From the NCBI GenBank assembly GCA_000482145.1, contig AUXH01000374.1, positions 1 to 19,168 on the forward strand: a stretch of DNA of 19,168 nucleotides, given 5' to 3'. Each line of letters starts with the position of its first letter. Within the stretch, counting starts at the first letter, position 1. Of the stretch, positions 1-7,667 are shown piece after piece. Under the pieces are notes generated by a model, which saw nothing but the letters and a program-made list of their open reading frames with translations, was not told the DNA's origin and did not search any database. A program made the translations under genes and the position numbers. This DNA is from Strigomonas culicis (Eukaryota > Euglenozoa > Kinetoplastea > Trypanosomatida > Trypanosomatidae).

Positions 1-311
1 GAGTCGCGGGCCTCCTCCTCGTCGTCCTCTGCGGCAGGAGCAGGGGCCTCTTCTTCTTCTTCCTCCGCGACGGGGGCAGGGGCCTCCTCTTCTTCCTCCG
101 CAGCAGGAGCAGGAGCCTCTTCTTCTTCTTCCTCCGCGACGGGGGCAGGGGCCTCCTCTTCTTCCTCCGCAGCAGGAGCAGGAGCCTCTTCTTCTTCTTG
201 CGGCGGCTGCGGTGGCGCCTCCACCTCCGTCACCGTCTCCTGGGGCACGGTGGCATCGCCACTAGTCTCCTGGTTCGCCGGAACAGGGGTCTGCTCAAGG
301 TTGTCCGACAT
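1..311 (-). CDS. N-terminal part of a Glu/Pro/Ala-rich repeat protein (runs off the window)
   Basis: I do not recognise this protein. The frame opens at an ATG (309-311) and stays open to the window edge, so only about 103 N-terminal residues are present. It begins MSDNLEQTPVP and passes through a Val/Pro/Glu linker. It then enters a tandem repeat of 23 residues in which runs of four to six glutamates alternate with APAPAA or APAPVA. The composition predicts a strongly acidic, disordered segment with no membrane or globular domain in the visible part. The start is the first ATG after a T-rich stretch ending near position 400 on the minus strand. Codon use is GC-rich like most neighbours. The function cannot be inferred. 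The rest of the gene lies to the left of the window. Confidence 0.7.
   Translation of the reverse strand, partial: MSDNLEQTPVPANQETSGDATVPQETVTEVEAPPQPPQEEEEAPAPAAEEEEEAPAPVAEEEEEEAPAPAAEEEEEAPAPVAEEEEEEAPAPAAEDDEEEARD
46..206 (-). repeat. 69-bp tandem coding repeat in the Glu-rich protein
   Basis: The same sequence phase recurs at 46, 115 and 184, giving a 69-bp period (23 codons). Two full units and a partial third are visible. The copies are nearly identical at the DNA level, so copy number is likely to vary between alleles and to be fragile in assembly. The period is a multiple of three, so gain or loss of units keeps the frame. Confidence 0.85.
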
Positions 312-954
312 TGCTTCTACGCAGATACAATGGGACGCCTTGTTGGTTTGAATTTTTACTTACAGTTGCTGTTATCAGGCTTGACTGGATATCAGTTAAG
401 TATACTTTCTTTAAGAAAAAAAAAAGTTTGCTTGTTTTTTACTTTTATTTTTTGCGGTGGGGGTGCGTTATGATGTTGCGTGGTTCGTATAGTTGTATAT
501 ACACTATCGACGCGAAATGAAATGTGTATTAAAAAAATGAATAAAAAAGAAAGATATGATGGAAAGGAGAGAGAGAGAGAGAAAGGGAGTTGTGTGTCAC
601 TTACATCATCAGGGCGGCGATAATGCATGAGAAGGAAGAAGAAAAAACAATTGCTGAGAAATCGTGAACAACAAAAAAGAAAAATTGGATTTGATTAATG
701 GTAAATACTACTTCAGAAAGTCAACACAATTTTGTAACAATGCCATGTGGAAAGATGTATAACAAAGGGAAAAGAAAAAAAGGGAAAATTAAAAAAAGAA
801 AGACAGACAGACAGCGGAAAGAGAAAACAGACCAATACACTCCATGAACATGAGCGTGGCGGAGAGCGATTGTCTTTCGGGTTTAACAGTTTGCGTTTTC
901 GTCTTCTCTTTTTATTTCGTTTTTTCTTTCTTTCTTTACCCCTTTATTGCATCA
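312..954. other. Intergenic spacer, AT-rich, with pyrimidine tracts on the minus strand
   Basis: I see no convincing gene in this 640-bp stretch. Read on the minus strand it holds two T/C-rich tracts. One is a CT-repeat tract around 560-590. The other is a T-run around 413-425 followed by AG near 408-411, and is a candidate trans-splice region for the Glu-rich gene. The right part should carry the 3' UTR and polyadenylation region of the hydrolase gene upstream in transcription. Small open frames here are low-complexity and lack a gene-like context. Confidence 0.6.
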
Positions 955-2181
955 CTACCTAATTCTTCTTCTTCTTTTCCTTCTTCTTCTCTTTTGGGCA
1001 CCGTCGCCGGCGGTCGCAGCGGCCGCGCCGCCGACCGCCGCCTGCGTGCTACCCATCAGCTGCCCCATCTCCTTCGCTGCCTGCTCGTACCGCCGCTTCA
1101 GCACCACGTCGGGCTCGAAGCGGTTCAGCCACGCGCGAACCACCTCCGCGACCTCCGCAGCGCTGCCGGCGGAGAAGAGGTCGGCGTGGGTGGCCGCGCT
1201 CTTCACCACCGCCGGCCGGCGGATCCTAAAGAACTCCTTGTGCACCGCCGCGTCGGCCACGGCCGCCGTCGACGGCAGCAGCAGCTGCATGGGGTGGAAG
1301 ATCTCGCCGAGGTGGCGGACCGGCACGTAGCGGGCGGCATTGTGGACAAGCCCCTCGCGCTCAAACATCACCTGCGGGTCGAAGAAATACTGCTCAAACA
1401 CGTCCTTGTCCGCGGGCGCGGCGGGCGGCAGCGGTGTCTCGAGCGCCTCCAGTAGACTACTCTTCGCGAAGGCAAGCTCCGCCGCGGGCACGTTGACATC
1501 CTGCTCCGCCGCGGCGATCTCCTCGCGGGCGGCCGTGTTGTCCACCATCGCCTGCGTCACTAAAGGGCTGTCCAGCAACAGCAGAGACCCGAGGCGGTGG
1601 GGGTGGTCGAAGGCGGCCATGCGGGCGGCGACGAGGGCGCCGTAGGAGTGCGCGAGGAAGTTCGTCCAGCGCACGTCGAGCGCGTCCAGCACCGCGCAGA
1701 CGCGGCGGCAGCTCTCCTCCAGCAGATCCGCCTGGCGGTCCACCGCCGCCGTCGAGAGCGGGATGTAGACGACGCCCTGCTCCCACGCGAGGTGCGAGAG
1801 CATGGGGGCGTACTTGGCCGCCGCCTGCTCGGCCGCCGCGCCCGCCTCCGCGCCCTCGTCGAGGATGATCAGCGGACGCGGGCCCAGCTGCGCGCCGTGG
1901 TACAGCACCGCCGCCGGCAGCGCCTTCTTGTCCGCCTCGGAGAGGCACAGCGTCTGCCACGGACGGAGCGTCAGGCTCGCGAAGGCGCGGACGGCGGCCG
2001 CCTTCTTGCCGGCGCCAGCCGCGGCGGGAGCAGCTTTCTTTGATTCCGTTTTCGGCTCCTTGTCCTCACTCGGAGGCGTTACAGGCTTCTTCGAGGCCGC
2101 AGCCGCACCAGCAGCCGCGGCGGCGGCGGGGCCGTTGCCGAGGCCGGCGGCCGCGCAGCGTAGCCATCGTGCGCACCTCAT
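955..2181 (-). CDS. Alpha/beta-hydrolase-fold protein, probably mitochondrial
   Basis: The protein has 408 residues. The first 65 or so are Arg/Ala-rich and start MRCARWLRCAA, which suggests a mitochondrial targeting peptide followed by a Lys/Pro/Ala linker. Residues 95-345 resemble an alpha/beta hydrolase. They include a nucleophile-elbow motif AHSYGA with Ser179, a following strand LLLLDSP (201-206), and THADLF with His332 in the position usual for the catalytic histidine. The acid residue normally found after strand 7 is not obvious, because the region around 298-310 reads LLLPSTAAVAD. Activity is therefore uncertain, and a structural or degenerate role is possible. The C-terminus is a run of Arg/Lys. 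The substrate cannot be named. The ATG at 2179-2181 lies 29 nt downstream of a strong predicted splice acceptor, which supports the start. The fold assignment rests on motif pattern only. Confidence 0.75.
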   Translation of the reverse strand: MRCARWLRCAAAGLGNGPAAAAAAGAAAASKKPVTPPSEDKEPKTESKKAAPAAAGAGKKAAAVRAFASLTLRPWQTLCLSEADKKALPAAVLYHGAQLGPRPLIILDEGAEAGAAAEQAAAKYAPMLSHLAWEQGVVYIPLSTAAVDRQADLLEESCRRVCAVLDALDVRWTNFLAHSYGALVAARMAAFDHPHRLGSLLLLDSPLVTQAMVDNTAAREEIAAAEQDVNVPAAELAFAKSSLLEALETPLPPAAPADKDVFEQYFFDPQVMFEREGLVHNAARYVPVRHLGEIFHPMQLLLPSTAAVADAAVHKEFFRIRRPAVVKSAATHADLFSAGSAAEVAEVVRAWLNRFEPDVVLKRRYEQAAKEMGQLMGSTQAAVGGAAAATAGDGAQKRRRRKRRRRIR

Positions 2182-2210
2182 CTAGCAATAAGAACAACTA
2201 CAACTAGGCT

Positions 2211-2262
2211 CTGCAGAAAAGGAAAAATAAGAAAGAGAGAGAGAGAGAGAGAGAAAAATAGA
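2211..2262 (-). promoter_or_regulatory. Predicted spliced-leader acceptor and pyrimidine tract for the hydrolase gene
   Basis: On the minus strand a CT-repeat and T-rich tract (about 2217-2262) ends in CTGCAG, with the AG at 2211-2212. This is the first AG after the tract and leaves a 5' UTR of about 29 nt. Trans-splicing at the first AG after a polypyrimidine tract is the known kinetoplastid rule. The exact site is inferred. Confidence 0.6.
2234..2254. repeat. (GA)n microsatellite
   Basis: About ten GA units stand in a row. On the minus strand they form the CT core of the polypyrimidine tract of the hydrolase gene, so length changes could affect splicing efficiency. Confidence 0.85.
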
Positions 2263-2622
2263 GGGAAGAGATAGTAGTGGTGTTATGTAATGAAAAAGTT
2301 GACAATAAATGCAAAAATGGTTTTCGAAACACGTAAGACCAAAAGAGAAGAAAGGTGAAAAAAAAATGGAAGTTTCTAACATGGAGATATAGTATAATCG
2401 GTATAATGACCATTTGTGTACACATCAATGTTGTTGCTTGCTGGTCCATTTGTTGTTTCATATTGTATTATTCTTTACATAATCAAAGGACTGCCTCTCA
2501 CCCACGCAAGAAAAGAGAGGGGGGACTAAGCCAAGAAGAGAGAAAAAAAATCTAGTCCTTAGTGGCAGATGTGCAGCGGCACGAAGCGGAGCAAAAAAGA
2601 AAAAACAAGAAAACGATGAGCC
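2263..2622. other. Intergenic spacer
   Basis: This AT-rich stretch shows no gene or RNA that I can recognise. It should contain the 3' UTR of the PP2A B''-like gene next to its stop codon and the site where its transcript is cleaved, about 100-300 nt before the pyrimidine tract of the next gene. Confidence 0.5.
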
Positions 2623-5600
2623 TTATTCCTCGGCCTCCAACGCCATGCGGTCATACTCCATTCGTGCGAACCGGTCCCATGGCGTCTGCTCCACCCCACC
2701 TAGAAGACGTTCCTGGTGCAGGACGAAGGGGTCGCGCTGTTCAAACTGCAAGAAGCGGACGACATTCGTCAGCATGCTGAGAGCGACGTGGGTGGCCTCC
2801 GGCTCACGCAGCAGGTCCCGCAGGCGGATGCCATCCTCCGGCCGAATGCGCAGCATGTCAGTTAGCTGGCAGACCACTTCCTCAAAGCTGATGACGCCCT
2901 CCAACACGTACTGCGCAATCTTCGTCTTGGTCGCCTCATAGAACTGCTGCAGCTCGTACATGGAGAGCACGCCATCCCCGTCTAGGTCCAGCACACGGAA
3001 CCAATACCGCATCGCCGTGGGCGTCGTCTTGTCCTCCTCGGAGAGGCAGAACCACACAAAGTCCTCATAGTCGATACGGTCGGCGTGCGGGCAGTGCTTT
3101 TTGCGCCCGGCGCCGCTGAACACGCGGTCCATGATGAGCGTATTCATCACGTCCTCGGGGGCGTAGTGCACAAAGTCGGCTTTGGTCAGCATCATGTCGC
3201 GGTCCTCGTCCAGCTCCCAGAAGCGGCAGTACAGCACGTAGAAATGCTCGTAGGAGAAGAAGCGCAGCACCGAGTTGATGTCCTCGGAGGCATCGACTTG
3301 GCGGAAGGCGTCCATCAAGTGTGACATGGAGAATTCGGTGAAGGTAATCCCGCCGCGCTCGAAGCGGTCCACCTCGTAGAAGATGCGGTACACCACCGTG
3401 TCAAGGTACTTGATCTGGAAGTCCGGTGTCTCCGTCAGAAAGGAGAGCCCCGGGTGGTGCAGCAGCAGGCACTCCATGTAACTCACAAAGTCCTCCGGCC
3501 GCAGCGAGGTCCGCAGGACGGTGGAGGTGTCGGACTCGGTCGCACAGTGCGACAGCCGCAGCTGGGTGAGTTCCTGGTTGGCGACCCCACTGGAGAGGAT
3601 GAGGAGGTCAAACGTGCGGCGCACGCTGTCCTTGTTGCGCAGGTACTTATCGTAGAAGTCCTTCACGTGCTGGGCGGTGACCGCCACGGTATTCAAGGCC
3701 GCGGCTGCTTGCAGGGTCCCAAATGAAGGGCCACGCTGCGCGGGGGACGTGACGCCAGCGGTGTGTCGCAGATCCGTCTGGATGAGGTGCAGAATAATGT
3801 AGGCAAAGTAGCGCGGGACACCGAGACACTGGGTGGCAATGCGCTGCATGCAGAGCACAAGCTGCTGGCGGTAATTCGTCTCCTGCTTGGCGAGTGGGGT
3901 CGCGTGGGCGCCGCGCAGGCGTCCACTGAGCATGCGCACCTTCTGGTTGGGCTTCGGTGCCGGCGGCAGCCGCGCGAACTCCCGCAGGATGTGGGCATGC
4001 ACGGCGGTGTCTGTGGTGAGGCGCAGGGTAGACAGGGGCGTCACACGTGGACTCGGTGGCTTCTTGTCGACGATGGAAGCGGCAATGCCCTCGCCGCCGT
4101 CGAACACCGCCGCGGTGGCGAAGGAGACGCCATCGAACACCTTGAGGTGCGGGTTATCCCCCAAGTCTCGCAGCGGGGCCGTGATCACCTGCTCCTCCGT
4201 CATGGCCTTGCCCATGGGGAAATAGAACTGCGGGATCTCTGTGTAGGACGCGCGGTGTCCCTCCAACGCCGGGAGAGACCGCTCGCTCAAGGCGCTGCTG
4301 CTTTCCTGCTGCTGGGCGCCCTCGTCCAGCGGGCGTATCGGGATCGGTGTCACGTCGATGTCCAGCAACGTGGTCAGCGGTCCGCGACCAGGGCTCAGCC
4401 CCGCGCCTTTTGACTTCGGCTCCAGCCGCTGGCGCAGCCGCCGACGCGACGGGGTCGCGGTGGCCGAGCCGTCAAAGGCCAGTGGCGGGGTGGGCGTGAA
4501 CGAGCCCGTGTGGGCGCCGCCGCTCGGCTTGCCGTTGGGCACACCCGTGAGGCTTTCGTGTCCATCCACCGCGGCCTCCGGCGGCGGCCCCTTGGTCAAG
4601 CTGGCTGCCAGGGAGTCCACCCGCTCCGGGAGCGGCTCCAGGGTGCTGTTGGATAGGCTGCGCGAGGACGACCCCCCGCTCCGCCGCTGCATGAGCTGCT
4701 GCTGCTGCCTGCTGCGGTCGGGGGGCGTGGCGACGACGGGCAGTGTCGTCCCGCTCGTGCCGGACGCGGGGGAGTTCTCGCGCGGCACGGACGACCAGGC
4801 CTCCTTCACCACGAGCTCGCCCATCGTCGTCTTGATCAACTGACCAACGGCGTCCTTCGTCCCCGGCAGACCCATCCAGTATTCTAAGTACTCCAGCACC
4901 TTTGCCTGCGCCTGCCGGTGGCTCACCGGGCTCGACTGCATGTAGTCCTGGAAGCGCTTCGCCTGCTTCGCATCCAGCGCCGCGGCTAATTCCAGCGACG
5001 GGGACGACGAGGCGGCGTGCAAAAAGTAGCCGTCGCTCGGCCGGGTAGGAGCAGGGACCGTGGCGGCTAGTCGGTGCGTCGCAACGTTCGCACCCGCGGC
5101 GAGCTTGTCGAAGCGCTTAGCAGTGTCCTCCGTCGCGTCCGACGCCACGGGGCCCTTCCTCTGGCCACCCGCTTTCCGTCGCTGCGACACCTGGGACCCC
5201 TCCCCGTCCCCCGCCATCGGGCTCGGCGTGTCGAACGCAGCAGACGCCAGTCGGACATCATCCTGGAAGTTTATCCGCCGGTCTACCATATCGTCCGTAT
5301 CATCGCTGAACCCTCGAAGGAGGCGCCGGTCGCCTGGGTAGTTCCCTTGTTCCAAGGGCGACTTGTCCGGGCCCGCCTTACCTGACGACGTGATCTCATG
5401 GAGCCGACGGTAGAGCTCGTCCTTCTCCAGGCTGAGCGAGAGCGAGCCGTTCGTGCTCGGCGTGAAGAGGTTCGTGTGGCTATTCCCCACCTCGCTTGGG
5501 ACGTTGGTGCTACTCCCGCTGGAGCGTCGACTCTCTCGCTTGCCCTTTGACTTGTCGCGCCGCTTGGTCTTGCTATGCTTGGGCTCCGGCATGGTGCCGA

Positions 5601-5895
5601 CGCCCCGCTTGTTGTCGCGATCGGTCGGCGTATGATTGTTGCTGCTGGCCGCAGCAGCAGGAGCGCGACTCCCCTCCGTGTTGCCATTGGTGTCGAAAGA
5701 GTAATACGGATTCCGCGACAGATCCGTCAAAGGCGCGCGTCGGTATCCAGAGGGAACAGCGCCCGGCGGGGCATGAGATGCACTGGGCACCGTCGCGCCG
5801 TAGCCGGCTGGAGAGTCGCTACCTATTCCGTTCAGTGCACTATAGTAATTCGTCCGTGCATCTGGTTGTGCCCAGTACGACCCATCGCTAGACAT
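2623..5895 (-). CDS. Protein phosphatase 2A regulatory subunit, B'' (PR72/TON2-like) family, with long N-terminal extension
   Basis: This 1090-residue protein has a C-terminal half typical of B'' subunits, which bind the PP2A scaffold and catalytic subunits and direct substrate choice with calcium sensitivity. Family hallmarks are IPQFYFP (554-560), the HPGLSFLTETPDFQIKYL block, a first EF-hand-like loop DEDRDMMLTKAD (896-907), and the signature YWFRVLDLDGDG with a canonical EF loop (970-981, DLDGDGVLSMYE). The first loop ends in Asp rather than Glu. Residues 1-550 are rich in Ser, Pro, Arg and Gln, and probably disordered. The exception is a helical-looking island at about 311-369. The extension is much longer than in short TON2-type members. 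The ATG at 5893-5895 lies 31 nt from a candidate splice acceptor. An upstream in-frame TTG at 5905-5907 is not a credible eukaryotic start. Related plant and protist subunits act in cytoskeletal organisation, and a role there is inference. Confidence 0.88.
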   Translation of the reverse strand: MSSDGSYWAQPDARTNYYSALNGIGSDSPAGYGATVPSASHAPPGAVPSGYRRAPLTDLSRNPYYSFDTNGNTEGSRAPAAAASSNNHTPTDRDNKRGVGTMPEPKHSKTKRRDKSKGKRESRRSSGSSTNVPSEVGNSHTNLFTPSTNGSLSLSLEKDELYRRLHEITSSGKAGPDKSPLEQGNYPGDRRLLRGFSDDTDDMVDRRINFQDDVRLASAAFDTPSPMAGDGEGSQVSQRRKAGGQRKGPVASDATEDTAKRFDKLAAGANVATHRLAATVPAPTRPSDGYFLHAASSSPSLELAAALDAKQAKRFQDYMQSSPVSHRQAQAKVLEYLEYWMGLPGTKDAVGQLIKTTMGELVVKEAWSSVPRENSPASGTSGTTLPVVATPPDRSRQQQQLMQRRSGGSSSRSLSNSTLEPLPERVDSLAASLTKGPPPEAAVDGHESLTGVPNGKPSGGAHTGSFTPTPPLAFDGSATATPSRRRLRQRLEPKSKGAGLSPGRGPLTTLLDIDVTPIPIRPLDEGAQQQESSSALSERSLPALEGHRASYTEIPQFYFPMGKAMTEEQVITAPLRDLGDNPHLKVFDGVSFATAAVFDGGEGIAASIVDKKPPSPRVTPLSTLRLTTDTAVHAHILREFARLPPAPKPNQKVRMLSGRLRGAHATPLAKQETNYRQQLVLCMQRIATQCLGVPRYFAYIILHLIQTDLRHTAGVTSPAQRGPSFGTLQAAAALNTVAVTAQHVKDFYDKYLRNKDSVRRTFDLLILSSGVANQELTQLRLSHCATESDTSTVLRTSLRPEDFVSYMECLLLHHPGLSFLTETPDFQIKYLDTVVYRIFYEVDRFERGGITFTEFSMSHLMDAFRQVDASEDINSVLRFFSYEHFYVLYCRFWELDEDRDMMLTKADFVHYAPEDVMNTLIMDRVFSGAGRKKHCPHADRIDYEDFVWFCLSEEDKTTPTAMRYWFRVLDLDGDGVLSMYELQQFYEATKTKIAQYVLEGVISFEEVVCQLTDMLRIRPEDGIRLRDLLREPEATHVALSMLTNVVRFLQFEQRDPFVLHQERLLGGVEQTPWDRFARMEYDRMALEAEE

Positions 5896-5926
5896 GGTCA
5901 GAAACAAAAAGAATACACAGAAATGT

Positions 5927-5968
5927 CTAAATGGTGAACGAAAGAAAAAGATCCGAAAAAAAAAAGTA
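5927..5968 (-). promoter_or_regulatory. Predicted spliced-leader acceptor for the PP2A B'' gene
   Basis: On the minus strand T-rich tracts at about 5940-5968 lead to CCATTTAG, with the AG at 5927-5928. No ATG lies between this AG and the ATG at 5895. This supports 5895 as the start and argues against the longer TTG-initiated frame. Confidence 0.5.
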
Positions 5969-6331
5969 CAAGTGTATATATGGTATTAGTTTAATAGTGG
6001 AACTGGTTCAAAAAAAAAAGGATGATTCACTATGCTCACCTCTTTGTACCCTAAAATCATAAAAAAAAAGAGAAAGGAAGGTAAAAGGAAAAGCAATAGA
6101 AAGCAAGAACGAAAGGAAGCACAGACAGCACATAAGAGACGAAGAAAAAAAAAGGTAGACGTAACATAACTACAGCGAAGCCAATAGTGTACTGTTATCA
6201 ATTATACATAGCAACCGCAAGAATCAAAGAAAAGCAATGCGTTAGAAAGAAGGAAAAGTTGATCTCACTTCCAGGACAGAAAACAAAAAAAAGGAAGATG
6301 CGTTCTGCTATTATAGATATTAGCATTACTG
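5969..6331. other. Intergenic spacer, AT-rich
   Basis: There is no gene that I can support. The plus strand is A- and purine-rich with several runs of eight or more A, which are poly-T on the transcribed-sense strand. The stretch holds the 3' UTR of the VASt-only gene and multiple candidate pyrimidine tracts for splicing of the PP2A B'' gene. Confidence 0.5.
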
Positions 6332-7330
6332 TTATTCGGAAATGACGGACATGATACTGTTTGCAGCCACATAACCGAACACGCCAACAAAACAAAGATA
6401 TATACAAATAAGCACGGGGCGAAGGTGCGGCAGCACTTCGCGCACCATGACCGCCTCATCACTCGCCTGGCTGGGCGCCGAAACAAACACGGTATGTATT
6501 AGACTCGAGGAAGATACAAGGACGACGCACACGCTCGTGGCGATGGTTACGTACACGTATGCATTCCGCTCTTTCGCTGTTTGTGGGGGAATGGCCGGTC
6601 CCGCTGGCGCTGGAACCGACTCTGACACGGCAACGGCAGCGGGTGCTCCCTCCAGCTCCTTCACAGCATTCACACTGCCTTCCGACAGTACGGCAAAAAT
6701 CATTTTAGACAGCTTCGTGTACCCTTCGCCCAGCTCGCTGATCGTCGTCGAGTTAATGCGGCCCTTCACCAACACACTCTTCAGGAACTGGACGTATGCA
6801 AAGGCGCGCATCGTCACCTTCGCCTCCGCGCCGCTGCCCGTCTGGCTGAACGTCGCCAGCGCTTCCGAGCGGAACGCCGTGCCGAACATAACACCAGGCA
6901 GCTGGCTCGAAAACTGGACCATCAGCGTCGGCGTGCCCCCGACGTTCAGCAGCGCATAGCGCTCATACTCGTAGTAGCTGTACAGCTTGCCCATCATCGC
7001 CTTCACCGGTGTCGTGCACGAGAACTCGCGCTGCCCGCAGAACGACTTGCCCTCCACAGGGCGCCAGTTCTCCCACTTCTGGTCTGTGTCCTTGCGATCC
7101 GCGTGGTACTTCTCCAGTAGCGGTGTCCCGTCGTCGAAGCACATGCCGAACACATCCATCACCGTCTTGCCCGTCGGCATCTCCACCGGCGCCATCACCT
7201 CCTTCTCGAAGCAAGTGTAGTTGCTCAGGGCCGTCCCGTACTGCGTCACGATGCTGGAAAAATCATTCAACGTCGCAGCTGTGGGCAGCTTGCTGATATC
7301 GTTCTCTGCAGTAGCTGTTTTAAAGGGCAT
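6332..7330 (-). CDS. VASt-domain membrane protein without GRAM domain (truncated LAM/Aster-like paralogue)
   Basis: The protein has 332 residues. Residues 4-216 are a VASt (StART-like) domain almost identical to that of the neighbouring GRAM-VASt gene. I see three substitutions in the core (Met-Ala for Ile-Thr before PVEMPTGK, and Phe for Leu in GKSFCGQ) plus small changes at the very start. The remaining 116 residues are unrelated to the neighbour. They form a Pro/Ala/Val linker (217-255) and two predicted membrane segments (about 258-280 and 305-325). VASt domains of the LAM/GRAMD1 family carry sterols or other lipids between membranes at contact sites, usually anchored in the ER. With no GRAM domain, this paralogue lacks the usual module for recognising the partner membrane. 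A small out-of-frame AUG overlaps the start (7335-7337). It could be a functional short isoform or a partial duplicate that gained its own start and tail. Confidence 0.82.
   Translation of the reverse strand: MPFKTATAENDISKLPTAATLNDFSSIVTQYGTALSNYTCFEKEVMAPVEMPTGKTVMDVFGMCFDDGTPLLEKYHADRKDTDQKWENWRPVEGKSFCGQREFSCTTPVKAMMGKLYSYYEYERYALLNVGGTPTLMVQFSSQLPGVMFGTAFRSEALATFSQTGSGAEAKVTMRAFAYVQFLKSVLVKGRINSTTISELGEGYTKLSKMIFAVLSEGSVNAVKELEGAPAAVAVSESVPAPAGPAIPPQTAKERNAYVYVTIATSVCVVLVSSSSLIHTVFVSAPSQASDEAVMVREVLPHLRPVLICIYLCFVGVFGYVAANSIMSVISE
6684..7324 (-). repeat. Near-identical VASt-coding block, copy A
   Basis: This copy is 641 bp and matches 8032-8672 at a constant offset of 1348 with no indels. 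By eye, 6684-7042 is identical to its partner. About 13 mismatches lie between 7043 and 7324, clustered toward the gene's 5' side. Outside the block the alignment stops abruptly on the left. On the right it decays through a short GCCCTTTA match. Confidence 0.9.
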
Positions 7331-7337
7331 ACTTCAT
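7320..7337 (-). promoter_or_regulatory. Five-codon upstream ORF overlapping the VASt-only start codon
   Basis: An ATG at 7335-7337 precedes the main ATG (7328-7330) by seven bases in another frame. It encodes Met-Lys-Tyr-Ala-Leu before a TAA at 7320-7322. If the transcript begins at the predicted acceptor (7356-7357 or 7350-7351), this is the first AUG. Main-frame translation would then need leaky scanning or backward reinitiation, which predicts low output. Confidence 0.5.
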
Positions 7338-7349
7338 AAAAAAAAACTA

Positions 7350-7398
7350 CTGCAACTTTAAGAGAGCACAAAAGGAACAACGGGAAGAAAAGGTTGTG
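7350..7398 (-). promoter_or_regulatory. Predicted spliced-leader acceptor region for the VASt-only gene
   Basis: On the minus strand a T/C-rich stretch (about 7358-7398) ends at an AG at 7356-7357. A second AG within TTGCAG follows at 7350-7351. Either leaves a very short 5' UTR of 20-26 nt. A further run of nine T lies just downstream of the acceptors. Confidence 0.45.
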
Positions 7399-7401
7399 AA
7401 G

Positions 7402-7446
7402 CATACATACACACACACGCACACACAAACACATATACATACACAA
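7402..7446. repeat. CA-rich imperfect microsatellite
   Basis: About 45 bases of interrupted (CA)n lie in the spacer between the two VASt genes. TG/CA tracts are known recombination-prone sequences, and this one sits between the paralogues. Any causal role is speculative. Confidence 0.75.
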
Positions 7447-7667
7447 AAGATGGTTATGTCACTTGAACCAGCAAACACACAGAAAATGAAGCGCTTGCTT
7501 TTTACTTCACGGATATTATTTCTTTGTTGTATAGCAATAATTTTACCGTTTGGGAAGGAAAGAAAAAAGAAAACCAAAAAAAAAAATCAACTTCACAAAA
7601 AAAATTATAATAATAGCGGTTGCTATCACAATGTGCTATATGTTAAATAGATATATTAAAAAAAAAA

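Larger units (their letters stand above)
7331..7667. other. Spacer between the two VASt paralogues
   Basis: This 337-bp spacer contains the acceptor region and upstream ORF of the VASt-only gene, a CA-rich microsatellite (7402-7446) and A-rich stretches that form the 3' UTR of the GRAM-VASt gene. No other gene is visible. Confidence 0.6.

Noticed and set aside
5896..5907. Four extra N-terminal residues on the PP2A B'' protein from an in-frame TTG
   Set aside because: TTG is not a credible start in a nuclear kinetoplastid gene. The ATG at 5893-5895 follows the predicted splice acceptor closely.
7402..7446. CA microsatellite as the cause of the VASt gene conversion
   Set aside because: It lies between the paralogues but not at a tract boundary, and such repeats are common in these spacers. 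There is no direct evidence of a role.
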